A stretch of DNA of 64,000 nt, taken from assembly GCA_024642565.1 (NCBI GenBank), contig JAHEAV010000002.1, forward strand, positions 103,576-167,575. Direction: 5' to 3'. Position 1 is the first letter of the stretch; each line of letters begins with the position of its first letter. The position numbers were made by a program, and so were the translations under genes. The notes below the pieces were generated by a model that was not told the DNA's origin, made no database searches, and saw only the letters and a program-made list of their open reading frames with translations. Below, in pieces: positions 24,204 through 33,618 of this stretch. The stretch is from Erythrobacter sp. (GTDB lineage Bacteria; Pseudomonadota; Alphaproteobacteria; Sphingomonadales; Sphingomonadaceae).

Positions 24204-26276
24204 ATGACCAATTCCAGCATTGCCGTTCCAGCCAGCCCGCCCACCGCGCAAAAAAAGCTGTCTTCTGTCACCCACCACGGGATCACGGTGACCGATGATT
24301 ATGCCTGGTTGCGCGACCCCGGTTACCCCGTTGTGGAGGACAACGAAGTGCTCGCGCATCTGGCAGCGGAGAATGCGTGGTTCGAAGCGCGTATGGCCCC
24401 GCACCAGCCCCTGGTGGACAGTTTGTTCAAGGAAATGCGGGCCCGGATCAAGGAAGCCGATGCTTCTGTACCCCAGAAGGATGGCGACTGGCTTTACTGG
24501 GTCGAATTTGAAGAGGGTGCCGAATACCGCAAGTGGTGGCGCAAACCGGTCAGCGGCGGCGATAGCCAGTTGATCCTCGATGAACCGGCCTTGGCCGAAG
24601 GGAAGGAATATTTCCGCCTTGGCGCGCTGGCCGTAAGCAAGGACGGGACCAAGCTCGCCTATTCAATCGATGATAACGGCTCGGAGCGTTTTACTGCGCG
24701 GGTCAAGGATCTGGCAACGGGCACCATGCTGGCCGACGAGATCCCCGGAACCCTTTCCTCACTGGTGTGGTGCGCCGATGATCGGGCTCTCGTCTACAGC
24801 CTCGCCAATGAAAACTGGCGCACCGATAATGCGCGGCTTCATTGGCTTGGCCAGCCGATTGCCAAGGATGTTGAGCTTTATCATGAAGATGACGAGGGCT
24901 TTCGCGTTGGGGCCTCGCTATCCGCCAACGAAAAGTGGATTGTGATCTCGGTGGGCGATCATGAAACAGGCGAAACAAGATTGATCCCCGCGCATGATCC
25001 GCTGGCGGCGCCAATGCTGGTGAAGCCGCGGCAAAAGGGGGTCGAATATGATGTCGACGAACGTGAAGATATTCTCTTCATTCTGGCCAATGACACACAT
25101 GAAAATTTCCGCCTCGCCACCGCGCCGCTTGGCGATCCGGACCAGTGGACCACGCTGATTGAAGGCAGCGATGAATTCTACCTCACCGGCTTCGAACTGT
25201 TTCGGGATTTCTACGTGGTGGAAGGCCGGGTGGGCGGCCTCGACCGTATCGAGCTTCGTTATTACGACGATCCGGCCCGGATAGAGCCCATCGTTTTTCC
25301 CGAAGCCAGTTACAGCGCGGGACTTGGCGATAATCGCGAATGGCATATGGAAAAACTGCGGCTGTCTTATGAAAGCATGGTCAGCCCCGGAACTGTCTAT
25401 GATTACGACGTTTCGGCCAAAACCCTTGAAACGCTGAAGGTGCAGGAAATTCCTTCCGGTTACGATGCCAGCCTTTACACAACAGAACGGCTGGACATTA
25501 CCGCGCGCGACGGGACGAAGGTGCCAGTAAGCCTTGTTTATCGCAAGGATCGGCCAAATCCTGGGCCCCTGCATCTCTACGGTTATGGGGCCTATGGGAT
25601 CGCGATCGAACCAGGTTTTTCGACCTCGCGGCTCAGTCTGGTGGATCGCGGCTTTGCCTATGCCATCGCCCATATTCGCGGCGGGGACGACCTTGGCCGT
25701 GCCTGGTACAAGGCAGGAAAGCTGGAAAGCCGCAACAATGCCTTCACCGATTTCGTCGATGTGGCAAAGGGGCTGATCGATCATGGACTGACGCAGGCGG
25801 GCAGGATCAGCATTTCAGGCGGTTCGGCTGGCGGCGAATTGATGGGCGCGGTGATCAATTCCGATCCCGATCTCTGGGGCGCAGTGGTGGCGCATGTTCC
25901 CTTTGTCGATGTGCTGGCGACAATGCTCGATGCAACGCTGCCGCTTACGCCGGGCGAATGGCCGGAATGGGGCAATCCGATCGAGGACCGGGCAGCCTTC
26001 CAATTGATCCAGTCTTACAGCCCCTATGACCAGGTGAAGGCGCAATCCTATCCACCGCTGCTGGTGACTGCCGGACTGAACGATCCACGCGTGACATATT
26101 GGGAGCCCGCCAAATGGGTTGCCAAATTGCGCGAGTTGAAGACGGATGAGAATGAACTGCTGTTCAAAACCAATATGGGTGCAGGGCATGGCGGCAAATC
26201 GGGCCGCTTCGAAAGCCTTACCGAAACCGCGGAAGAATTTGCCTTCATCCTTTGGCAGATGGGTATGGCAGCGTGA
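24204..26276 (+). CDS. ptrB: Prolyl oligopeptidase family serine peptidase (oligopeptidase B type, S9A)
   Basis: A 690-residue cytoplasmic peptidase: an N-terminal seven-blade propeller (about 80-410) followed by an alpha/beta-hydrolase domain. The triad is Ser541 (SGGSAGGELMG), Asp627 (LNDPRVTYWEP) and His662 (GAGHGGKSGR). RGGDDLGRAWY matches the oligopeptidase B RGG-E/D-G motif, so cleavage after basic residues is likely (family knowledge). It is transcribed divergently from pepP with only 37 bases between starts, so the two promoters must overlap the genes. It overlaps the following thioesterase gene by GTGA. Confidence 0.92.
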   Translation: MTNSSIAVPASPPTAQKKLSSVTHHGITVTDDYAWLRDPGYPVVEDNEVLAHLAAENAWFEARMAPHQPLVDSLFKEMRARIKEADASVPQKDGDWLYWVEFEEGAEYRKWWRKPVSGGDSQLILDEPALAEGKEYFRLGALAVSKDGTKLAYSIDDNGSERFTARVKDLATGTMLADEIPGTLSSLVWCADDRALVYSLANENWRTDNARLHWLGQPIAKDVELYHEDDEGFRVGASLSANEKWIVISVGDHETGETRLIPAHDPLAAPMLVKPRQKGVEYDVDEREDILFILANDTHENFRLATAPLGDPDQWTTLIEGSDEFYLTGFELFRDFYVVEGRVGGLDRIELRYYDDPARIEPIVFPEASYSAGLGDNREWHMEKLRLSYESMVSPGTVYDYDVSAKTLETLKVQEIPSGYDASLYTTERLDITARDGTKVPVSLVYRKDRPNPGPLHLYGYGAYGIAIEPGFSTSRLSLVDRGFAYAIAHIRGGDDLGRAWYKAGKLESRNNAFTDFVDVAKGLIDHGLTQAGRISISGGSAGGELMGAVINSDPDLWGAVVAHVPFVDVLATMLDATLPLTPGEWPEWGNPIEDRAAFQLIQSYSPYDQVKAQSYPPLLVTAGLNDPRVTYWEPAKWVAKLRELKTDENELLFKTNMGAGHGGKSGRFESLTETAEEFAFILWQMGMAA

Positions 26277-26710
26277 GCAACCGCTTCACTCAGGCATTTA
26301 CGGCATTGCCAGAGCACATTGATGAATTGGGGCACGTCAACAATGCGGTTTGGGTCAACTGGATTCAGGAATTGGCCACCGCGCACTGGATGGCTGTCGC
26401 CGCGCCAGAACATCAGGCGGCCTATGTCTGGGTCGTGACCCGGCACGAGATCGACTATCGCGGAAATATCGGTTTGGGCGAAAGCGTGATGGCCGAAACT
26501 TTCATCCCACACGGGCCAAGCGGCGCGCGGTTTGATCGCAGTGCCGAATTTCGCACCGTCAGTCCGGATGGGGCGGCAGGAAAGCTCATTGTGGCGGCCA
26601 AAACGACCTGGGCAATCATCGATCGCGCTACTGGCCGTATCCTGCGGGTTCCGGTGGATGTGACTATACCGTTCAGGCCCTTTGCCGCTGAGGTTTCCGG
26701 TAACGGCTGA
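26273..26710 (+). CDS. Acyl-CoA thioesterase, hotdog fold (4HBT type)
   Basis: A 145-residue single hotdog domain. LPEHIDELGHVNNAVWVNW contains the usual Asp and the GHVNN helix cap of 4-hydroxybenzoyl-CoA thioesterase relatives, and VTRHEIDYRGNIGLGESV is the next strand pair. The GTG start at 26273 overlaps the oligopeptidase stop (GTGA), so translation is coupled; an in-frame upstream ATG at 26252 lies inside that gene and is unlikely. It hydrolyses an acyl-CoA of unknown identity. Confidence 0.88.
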   Translation: MSNRFTQAFTALPEHIDELGHVNNAVWVNWIQELATAHWMAVAAPEHQAAYVWVVTRHEIDYRGNIGLGESVMAETFIPHGPSGARFDRSAEFRTVSPDGAAGKLIVAAKTTWAIIDRATGRILRVPVDVTIPFRPFAAEVSGNG

Positions 26711-26754
26711 TAAAGCGCCGCTGCCCCTATCCGCGCGGCCAGCTTGGTAAGTGC

Positions 26755-28479
26755 CTAGGCTGCCGCGCGTTTATCGTCCGATGCGCGCCGTCCATTGCGC
26801 CGCTCGCCAAATGTCTGCAGCCGCTCGCTCGCGGTCCGGTTTCGGCCATTGCGCTTGGCTTCGTAAAGCAGCCGGTCGCAATGCGCGAACAGCGTGGCAA
26901 AATCGGTTGTGGCCATGCGTGCGCCAGCCTGACTGACAACCCCCATGCTTGCCGTTACCATTCGGTCCAGGCCAGGCACGTCGCTCGCCACACGTAGGGT
27001 AATCGCATTGCGGCGCTGTTCGGCCCGCTCGATTGCAGCTTCACCGCGCAGCAAGAGCAGAAACTCCTCACCGCCCATGCGCACCGCTTCGGTGTCTTCG
27101 TCCGGGGCTAGTGCAGCAGCTGTCGCACGGAGGACCTCGTCACCAACAGCATGGCCAAACGTGTCGTTGATGATCTTGAAACTGTCCAGATCGAGCAGTG
27201 CGACGGTATGGAAGCCTTTCGCATGGAAGCTGGCAAACAGGCTGTCCAGCGCCTTGCGATTGTGCAGGCCGGTCAACGGATCGCGAAATGCCTCAAGCCG
27301 CAATTGGTCGGCCCTGTCCACCGCAAAGTCCAACTGGCGGCGGATGGCCATGAATCGATGGGTTACCAACATTGAGGTAATGATCACTTCGAGCGCCAGA
27401 ACCGGGAAGAGCACATGATCGACAATGGCAGGCGCGGTATAAAGCCCGGAATTGCGAACGGCCTTTTCGATCGCGACAATAACGATTGGCAGCCACGCAG
27501 CCAATTGAAAACGGGCGGCAACGCTGCCGCGCGCAATGGCACGGTAAACCACCCAGGAGGTTAGGACGACCAGTGGGAGAAAGCTTGCCTCGCGCAGGTA
27601 AATCGACGTTTCGCGCAAGGCGTCGATTGGCAAAGCCAGAAGGCCGGTGACCAAGAATGTGCCAAGCGTTGCCACCAGAAGCATCTTGCGCGCGCTTCTA
27701 CCGGCCGTCCATGGTTCCAGCACCGTGATCGTGAACATGCCCGAAGCTGCCACAGCGAATGTCTGGCTCAGCATCGTCAGAGTGGCGACCGTATCGCCCT
27801 TTACAGACGTAAATTCAAAAATCAGGCCGCTGTCACACAAGGCATAGACCAGCATCCCCATGGCAATGACCAGATGCCACAGCACGAAATTTTGTCGTAA
27901 TACAGCGAAATAGGCCAGATTCAGCAATATTGGCGCCGCCAGAAGACCGATGGCCGCTGCCGTCAGCAGCAATATCTGTAAGCTCCATCGACCGTCAGAG
28001 CCTTGCGGCAAAAGCCGGGTTTCGGACAATGTCAGGCCAGACCAGGGTTGATCGACCGCGACAACAATGCGCTGTGGCTGAAAGGGTGCCGCAGGTAGGG
28101 CCAGGCTCAGGAAGGGGCCAGCCGAATTCGGAGTGAGTTGGTCGTGCCGGAATATTCGGTCAATGTGTTCGCCATTCGCCCCGATAAGGGTGATCGCGAT
28201 CTGGTCGAATCGACCGTTCCGCACCACCAGTTTTTCCGGTCCCGATGCGCTTGCACGATCAATCGCAAAGCTGAGCCACGTTCGCTCCGCAGCAGGGTTG
28301 TAGCCCCCTTGCAAGCAGCTCCACCGTCCTGGATCTTGCAAGACGCGGTCAAGATTTTCGTTCAGGGACCCGTTTGCATGGCATTTGACCGCCGTATTAT
28401 ACGCGTTGGCTGGCGCTGCTGCCAGAAGGCAAAGCAGCGCCAGCAATAGTGCGCGCAGGTATGAAGATAGCGGAGCCAT
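26755..28479 (-). CDS. Membrane diguanylate cyclase with 7TM-DISM type sensor
   Basis: A 574-residue protein. After a signal peptide (MAPLSSYLRALLLALLCLLA) comes a periplasmic domain of about 140 residues, seven membrane segments (about 165-390) and a C-terminal GGDEF domain. The catalytic signature is GGEEF (469-473), preceded by DPLTGLHNRKALD and DLDSFKIINDTFGH, so it should make cyclic di-GMP. The inhibitory RxxD site five residues before the signature is replaced by D-E-D-T, so product inhibition is probably lost. The periplasmic ligand is unknown. It is flanked by a short gap on each side and is probably a single-gene unit. Confidence 0.9.
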   Translation of the reverse strand: MAPLSSYLRALLLALLCLLAAAPANAYNTAVKCHANGSLNENLDRVLQDPGRWSCLQGGYNPAAERTWLSFAIDRASASGPEKLVVRNGRFDQIAITLIGANGEHIDRIFRHDQLTPNSAGPFLSLALPAAPFQPQRIVVAVDQPWSGLTLSETRLLPQGSDGRWSLQILLLTAAAIGLLAAPILLNLAYFAVLRQNFVLWHLVIAMGMLVYALCDSGLIFEFTSVKGDTVATLTMLSQTFAVAASGMFTITVLEPWTAGRSARKMLLVATLGTFLVTGLLALPIDALRETSIYLREASFLPLVVLTSWVVYRAIARGSVAARFQLAAWLPIVIVAIEKAVRNSGLYTAPAIVDHVLFPVLALEVIITSMLVTHRFMAIRRQLDFAVDRADQLRLEAFRDPLTGLHNRKALDSLFASFHAKGFHTVALLDLDSFKIINDTFGHAVGDEVLRATAAALAPDEDTEAVRMGGEEFLLLLRGEAAIERAEQRRNAITLRVASDVPGLDRMVTASMGVVSQAGARMATTDFATLFAHCDRLLYEAKRNGRNRTASERLQTFGERRNGRRASDDKRAAA

Positions 28480-28552
28480 TGCCCCGCTCTTTACGCAAGC
28501 AGGCTTGTTGGAAGGTTAATTCCGAGACAATTGTTTTACGCCCAAAGCCAGC

Positions 28553-29668
28553 TTAACCAAGCACTTCTGTGACTGGCACATAGTCATAGCCAAGCTCTTT
28601 TGCCACGGCTTCATAAGTAACCTTGCCGCCTGAGACATTGAGGCCGTTGGCCAGATGCGGGCTTTGCCGTATCGCTTCCTTCCACCCAAGTTGCGCAATC
28701 CGCAATGCGTGGGGCAGGGTCACATTATTCAGCGCATATGTACTGGTCCGCGCCACCGCGCCGGGCATGTTGGCAACGCAATAATGGACGATATCGTCAA
28801 CCACATAGGTCGGTTCGGCATGGGTCGTGGCGTGGCTGGTTTCGAAACAGCCCCCTTGGTCGATGGCGACGTCCACCAGCACCGCGCCGGGCCGCATACT
28901 GCCCAGCATTGCGCGCGTGACAAGTTTGGGCGCCGCGGCGCCGGGGACCAGCACTGCACCGATGACCAGATCGGCTTCGGCCACCGATTCTTCCAGATTG
29001 GCCTTGTTGGAAAAGCGGGTCTTGGCACGGCTTTCGAAATGGATGCCCAGCTTTTCCAGCACTTCGGGGTCACGGTCGAGGATGGTTGTGTCGGCTCCAA
29101 GTCCAACGGCCATTTGCGCGGCATTGAAGCCGACCACACCGCCGCCGATTACGACCACTTTGCCCGGCAACACGCCCGGCACGCCGCCCAACAGAACTCC
29201 GCGGCCGCCATGCGCCTTTTCCAGAGCCGTGGCACCGGCCTGGATGCTCATCCGGCCCGCGACCTGGCTCATCGGTTTGAGCAATGGCAAGGTTCCGCCC
29301 GGTCCGGTTACGGTTTCATAGGCGATCGCGGTTACACCCGATTTGACCAGATCGGCCGTTTGTTCGGGATCGGGGGCGAGATGCAGATAGGTGTACAGAA
29401 CCTGCCCTTCGCGGAGCTTGGCCCGCTCCACCGCCTGCGGTTCCTTGACCTTCACCACCATTTCGCAAGTGGCGAAGATCGGGTCTGGCCCTTCGGTGAT
29501 TTCCGCTCCGGCCGTGCGGTATTCTGCATCCGTGGCGCCGATGCCCATGCCAGCGCCTGACTCGATCAGCACTTCATGGCCATGGACGGTCAGTTCCTTG
29601 ACGCTTTCCGGCGTCAGACCGACACGATATTCGTGATTTTTAATTTCCTTGGGGCAACCGATACGCAT
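28553..29668 (-). CDS. ald: Alanine dehydrogenase
   Basis: A 371-residue NAD-dependent enzyme interconverting alanine and pyruvate plus ammonia. [28 protein letters not shown] (catalytic Lys), YLHLAPD (catalytic His), the nucleotide-binding [17 protein letters not shown] and the [16 protein letters not shown] segment are all standard. The start at 29668 has GGAG 7 bases upstream; the frame continues to 29725 without homology. It sits alone downstream of an AT-rich promoter region behind ftsK. Confidence 0.96.
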   Translation of the reverse strand: MRIGCPKEIKNHEYRVGLTPESVKELTVHGHEVLIESGAGMGIGATDAEYRTAGAEITEGPDPIFATCEMVVKVKEPQAVERAKLREGQVLYTYLHLAPDPEQTADLVKSGVTAIAYETVTGPGGTLPLLKPMSQVAGRMSIQAGATALEKAHGGRGVLLGGVPGVLPGKVVVIGGGVVGFNAAQMAVGLGADTTILDRDPEVLEKLGIHFESRAKTRFSNKANLEESVAEADLVIGAVLVPGAAAPKLVTRAMLGSMRPGAVLVDVAIDQGGCFETSHATTHAEPTYVVDDIVHYCVANMPGAVARTSTYALNNVTLPHALRIAQLGWKEAIRQSPHLANGLNVSGGKVTYEAVAKELGYDYVPVTEVLG

Positions 29669-29759
29669 GGGAGGTCTCCTGATTTGCCGGGGCGCGTACC
29701 GTCCAATTGGGCCTTGCGCAACCACCCCCTACCAAATTATTTGTAATTCTAAAGTATTG

Positions 29760-29788
29760 AAAATAAACAAATATGCCTTCTATTCCAA
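29760..29788 (-). promoter_or_regulatory. Probable ald promoter
   Basis: On the minus strand TTGGAA (29783-29788), 17 bases, then TATTTT (29760-29765) fits a sigma70-like promoter about 95 bases before the ald start. It lies in a markedly AT-rich patch (29740-29790) in an otherwise GC-rich gap of 243 bases between ald and ftsK. AT-rich stretches of this kind are common targets of Lrp/AldR-type regulators of ald, but no such gene is in the window. Confidence 0.4.
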
Positions 29789-29911
29789 CCCCTACTTTGC
29801 AAAAAACTCCTCCGTCAGGCCAGACAAGAGGGTGAAGCAGTGATTCTTCCTGCGCTTCCACAGGCAGCTTAGCCGTCCGCATTTGTCCTGTCGCTGATTG
29901 CGATGGACTGC

Positions 29912-32245
29912 TTACATGGGATTGCCATCCTGGTCCCGGTATATCTCCCGGCGCCCGACATGGTTGGCTGGCCCGACCAGACCATCACTTTCCATCCGTT
30001 CGATCCATTTTGCCGCGGTGTTATAGCCTACGCCCATCTGGCGCTGCAGCCAGCTTCCGCTGGCCTTCTGGTTCTCAAACACGATTTGACAGGCTTGGCG
30101 GTATTTACGTTCTTCGGGATCGTCGGATGCGGTCAGTTCATCGTCAAAACTGAAACCGCCATCTTCGGGTTCTTCGGTAACCGCATCGACATAATCGGGC
30201 TTGCCTTGCGCACGCCAGTGTTCGGCGACTGCTTCAACTTCTTCGTCAGACACAAACGGGCCGTGGACGCGGACCATGGCCCCGGTATTGGGCTTGTAGA
30301 GCATATCGCCCTTGCCCAGCAGTTGTTCCGACCCTTGCTCACCCAGGATAGTGCGGCTGTCGATCCGGCTGGTTACCTTGAAGCTGATGCGCGTAGGCAA
30401 GTTCGCCTTGATGACGCCGGTAATCACATCGACGCTGGGGCGCTGCGTGGCCATGATCAAGTGGATACCGGCCGCGCGCGATTTCTGGCTCAGGCGCTGG
30501 ATTAGAACCTCGATCTCCTTGCCGATAGTGACCATCAAATCGGCCAATTCGTCAACAATCAGCACAATCTGCGGCAGTGGCACGTAATCGAGCTGCTCTT
30601 CCTCGAACAATTCCTCGCCCGTATCGGGATCGAAGCCGGTCTGAACCCGGCGCCCGAGCGGCTTGCCCTTGGCAATGGCCGACTTGACCCGTTCATTGAA
30701 GCTGTTGATATTGCGTGAATTGATACTGCTCATCATGCGATATCGCCGCTCCATCTCCTCCACCGCCCATTTGAGCGCGCGAACCGATTTATGCGGTTCG
30801 GTCACCACCGGTGACAGAAGATGCGGGATATCGTCGTAGCTTTTCAGCTCCAGCACTTTGGGGTCGATCAGGATCAGGCGGCATTCGGCCGGGGTGAAAC
30901 GGTAAAGCAGTGACAGCAGGATACAGTTGAGGCCAACCGATTTGCCCGAACCGGTTGTCCCTGCGACCAGCAAGTGGGGCATGGCCGCAAGATCCGCCAC
31001 CACAGGCTCTCCGGCAATGTCCTTGCCCAGAATGATCGGCAAATTCCCGGTGGATTCGGCAAAGGCGGCGCAGGAAACCAATTCCCTCAGCGCCACCATT
31101 TGCCGGTCTGCATTGGGCAGTTCGATCCCCATCACGGTTCGGCCCGGTATGGGCGAAACACGCGCCGAAATGGCGGACATGTTGCGGGCGATATCTTCGG
31201 CCAGGCCGATCACGCGGCTGGCCTTGATGCCGGGCGCAGGTTCCAGTTCGTACATGGTCACTACCGGGCCGGTACGCACGGCGGTGATTTCGCCCTTCAC
31301 ATTGAAATCATCAAGCACGGTTTCGAGCAGGCGCGCATTGCGTTCAAGCGCCATCTTGTCGAGTTTTGGCGCAGTATGGACAGGGGGCTCTTCGAGAAGG
31401 TCCAATCCCGGCAACTGGAAGTCGGCAAACATGTCGACTTGCTTGGCCTTTGGCAGTGTCGCCTTCTTCGGCGGTGCGGAAGGATCGCTGATCTCGGGGG
31501 AACGACGACCCGCCGGACTGATCACCGCTTCGGGTTCGCCGCCGGACGCGCGTTCTTTCTTGAGGCGTCTGGGGATGAAAGGCAGATCCGTTTCGGGCAA
31601 AGTCGGCGCGCGTTTCAGGAATTGCGGCAGGGTCAGCAATTGCACCCAGTCAATCGCGAAAACGCGCGTGACCAGCGCCACCCCGGCACACAGGCTGAGA
31701 AATGCCAGGCCTAGTATCGTCCAACCCTGCGCCCCTTCGGGCAAGCGTGCGGCGATGGCTTCGATCGCGCCGGCACCCAGCAGTCCGGTGATCCCGCCAA
31801 GCGACGCCGGGAAGGTCCATTGTTGCCCGTCGAGCGCCAGCGTCAGCACCGTTGAAATCAGCGCCATGGCGAACAGCAACTGGCCAATAGGGCGCCACCA
31901 GCGTGTGTCGGTATCCCGGTCTTCTTCTTCGACATCGCGCCACAATTTGCGGGCGCCGACATAAAGCAGTGGCAACAGCAGCACGCCGGTGATCCCGAAC
32001 AGGAACAAGACCCGCTCGGCCGCCCAGGCACCGCTCACTCCCATCCAGTTGGCAATATCGGTGCCTTCTGCGGCAGTGGATGGGCTGGGGTCGGTCTGCG
32101 TATAGCTGACCAGCGCCAGGGCCAGGAACAGCATTGCGCTCAGCAAAGCGCCTGCTCCAACCATTTGGCCAGCGCGGCGGAGTGAGCGCCGGAATGCGGC
32201 ACGCCAATCCGTAGTGGTCGATTTCCCTATTGCGCGGGTGGCCAT
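29912..32245 (-). CDS. ftsK: DNA translocase FtsK
   Basis: A 777-residue hexameric DNA pump for chromosome segregation at the septum. Four or so N-terminal membrane segments (about 28-205) anchor it to the division site, a short charged linker (about 225-300) follows, then the RecA-like motor with Walker A GTTGSGKS (429-436) and Walker B in QIVLIVDELADLM. The C-terminal gamma winged helix (about 705-777, SWLQRQMGVGYNTAAKWIERME) reads KOPS-type DNA motifs in known homologues. The linker is much shorter than in E. coli, as is usual for alphaproteobacteria. Confidence 0.96.
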   Translation of the reverse strand: MATRAIGKSTTTDWRAAFRRSLRRAGQMVGAGALLSAMLFLALALVSYTQTDPSPSTAAEGTDIANWMGVSGAWAAERVLFLFGITGVLLLPLLYVGARKLWRDVEEEDRDTDTRWWRPIGQLLFAMALISTVLTLALDGQQWTFPASLGGITGLLGAGAIEAIAARLPEGAQGWTILGLAFLSLCAGVALVTRVFAIDWVQLLTLPQFLKRAPTLPETDLPFIPRRLKKERASGGEPEAVISPAGRRSPEISDPSAPPKKATLPKAKQVDMFADFQLPGLDLLEEPPVHTAPKLDKMALERNARLLETVLDDFNVKGEITAVRTGPVVTMYELEPAPGIKASRVIGLAEDIARNMSAISARVSPIPGRTVMGIELPNADRQMVALRELVSCAAFAESTGNLPIILGKDIAGEPVVADLAAMPHLLVAGTTGSGKSVGLNCILLSLLYRFTPAECRLILIDPKVLELKSYDDIPHLLSPVVTEPHKSVRALKWAVEEMERRYRMMSSINSRNINSFNERVKSAIAKGKPLGRRVQTGFDPDTGEELFEEEQLDYVPLPQIVLIVDELADLMVTIGKEIEVLIQRLSQKSRAAGIHLIMATQRPSVDVITGVIKANLPTRISFKVTSRIDSRTILGEQGSEQLLGKGDMLYKPNTGAMVRVHGPFVSDEEVEAVAEHWRAQGKPDYVDAVTEEPEDGGFSFDDELTASDDPEERKYRQACQIVFENQKASGSWLQRQMGVGYNTAAKWIERMESDGLVGPANHVGRREIYRDQDGNPM

Positions 32246-32311
32246 GGCTGATCCCCTATCTGGCTTGGCGCGGTGTCATAGGCCCATAATGCACAGCACC
32301 TGAGTCCCGCG

Positions 32312-32872
32312 TCAAGAATCCGTTGGCGAAACCAGACCATCAATTGCGGCCCAGCGCGGCCAACCCAACTGAATTGCGCGTTCCTGCGTCATTCCGCCCA
32401 AGGCGATGACTGGCATTTCGGCGATTGCAGCCAACTGGCGAAAGCGGTCCGGGCCAAGCGCCGCGCCGCCGGGATGTGAGCGGGTCGGAAAGACGGGGGA
32501 CAGCAGCACAGCATCCGCGCCGATCCGGTTGGCGGCCCGAATTTCGCCTTCGTCATGCGCTGTGGCAAGGCGCAGCAGATCCGATTTTTCGGGCAGCTTC
32601 GCCGGTGCACCGTAGATCCCGTCTGCGCCCCAGGCATGGGCGCGGCTGGCGCTGCCGGACAGCACAATGATGTGGCCGTATGCCCGGCCGATCGCTGCCA
32701 GCGCTTCGAAGCGGGTCCGGCGCTCTCCACTGGCCAGATGGTAATGGCGGAAAATGAAACCCGATCCCTTGGGCAGCCGGCTTAGTGCCGCTTCCAAGCT
32801 GGCATCATTGCGCGCATCGCTGAGCAGCCAAAAGCGGGGGTCAGGCGAAGGGAAAGTCTGGTGCGTTGCCAC
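32312..32872 (-). CDS. Thiamine-phosphate-synthase-like (ThiE/TenI superfamily) protein
   Basis: A 186-residue TIM-barrel protein. Recognisable superfamily pieces are WLLSDARND at the start, WGADGIYGAP (in place of the usual GADGVHLGQ), GADAVLLSPVFPTRSHPG (pyrophosphate loop) and MPVIALGGMTQE. It is shorter than typical ThiE, and the GVHLG-type segment is altered, so TenI-like or divergent ThiE activity are both possible. Its start is divergent from yggS, with 23 bases between the chosen starts. No other thiamine gene is nearby. Confidence 0.72.
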   Translation of the reverse strand: MATHQTFPSPDPRFWLLSDARNDASLEAALSRLPKGSGFIFRHYHLASGERRTRFEALAAIGRAYGHIIVLSGSASRAHAWGADGIYGAPAKLPEKSDLLRLATAHDEGEIRAANRIGADAVLLSPVFPTRSHPGGAALGPDRFRQLAAIAEMPVIALGGMTQERAIQLGWPRWAAIDGLVSPTDS

Positions 32873-32895
32873 AAGATCGCTATAGCGCCCATCCG

Positions 32896-33558
32896 ATGGA
32901 GAATGCAGCCACTCAAATCGAACTCGTGGTCGAGAAAATTGCTCGCGCCGCTGCCATTGCTGGCCGCAAGGCCGACGAAATCACCCTTGTCGCGGTCAGC
33001 AAGACGCATCCGGCAGAGGAGATCGTGCCTCTGCTGGCGGCGGGCCAGCGCGTATTCGGGGAAAACCGGGTGCAGGAAGCCGCGGCGAAATGGCCGGCAT
33101 TGCGTGAAGAATTTCCGGATGCGTCCTTGCATCTGGTGGGCCAACTCCAGTCGAACAAGGCAGAGGATGCGGTAAGCCTTTTCGATTGCATCCATTCGCT
33201 TGACCGGCCCAGCCTGGTGTCGGCCCTGGCCAAGGCGATGAACAAGACCGGTCGCCGTGTGCCCTGCTTTGTCCAGGTTGATATCGGTGAGGAAATTCAG
33301 AAGGGCGGCTGTGCGATCCCTGCGCTGCCAGCTCTTGTCGCGCAGGCGCAAGAAGCTGGCATTCCGCTTGCCGGACTGATGTGTGTGCCGCCTGCCGGGA
33401 TTGAGCCGTCGCCCTTCTTCGCCTTGCTCGACAAACTGGCGGGCGATCTTGGTTTGCCGGGTCGCAGCATGGGTATGAGCAGCGATTTCGAAACGGCGAT
33501 AATGCTCGGCGCGACCCATATTCGCGTGGGCACCGCTTTGTTCGGAACGCGCGGCTGA
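32896..33558 (+). CDS. YggS-family PLP-homeostasis protein
   Basis: A 220-residue fold-type III PLP-binding barrel. The PLP lysine is Lys36 in LVAVSKTHPAEE, followed by FGENRVQEAAAKW, HLVGQLQSNKA and the C-terminal SMGMSSDFETAIMLGATHIRVGTALFG. Known members hold and buffer PLP and affect amino-acid balance but are not enzymes in the usual sense. The ATG at 32896 is preferred over one at 32866 because the longer form would overlap the divergent ThiE-like start and precede the conserved region. A hairpin follows its stop. Confidence 0.93.
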   Translation: MENAATQIELVVEKIARAAAIAGRKADEITLVAVSKTHPAEEIVPLLAAGQRVFGENRVQEAAAKWPALREEFPDASLHLVGQLQSNKAEDAVSLFDCIHSLDRPSLVSALAKAMNKTGRRVPCFVQVDIGEEIQKGGCAIPALPALVAQAQEAGIPLAGLMCVPPAGIEPSPFFALLDKLAGDLGLPGRSMGMSSDFETAIMLGATHIRVGTALFGTRG

Positions 33559-33565
33559 CACATAG

Positions 33566-33596
33566 AAAAAGGGCCGCTCCCTTGCAGAAGCGGCCC
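33566..33596 (-). terminator. Rho-independent terminator of the TonB receptor gene
   Basis: GGGCCGCT (33571-33578) pairs with AGCGGCCC (33589-33596) over a 10-base loop. On the minus strand the stem is followed by TTTTTC, ending transcription of the receptor gene 23 bases past its stop. The convergent yggS transcript meets the same stem from the other side but has only a short pyrimidine run. Confidence 0.75.
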
Positions 33597-33618
33597 CTTC
33601 ATTGGTGTGTTCAGGCGA

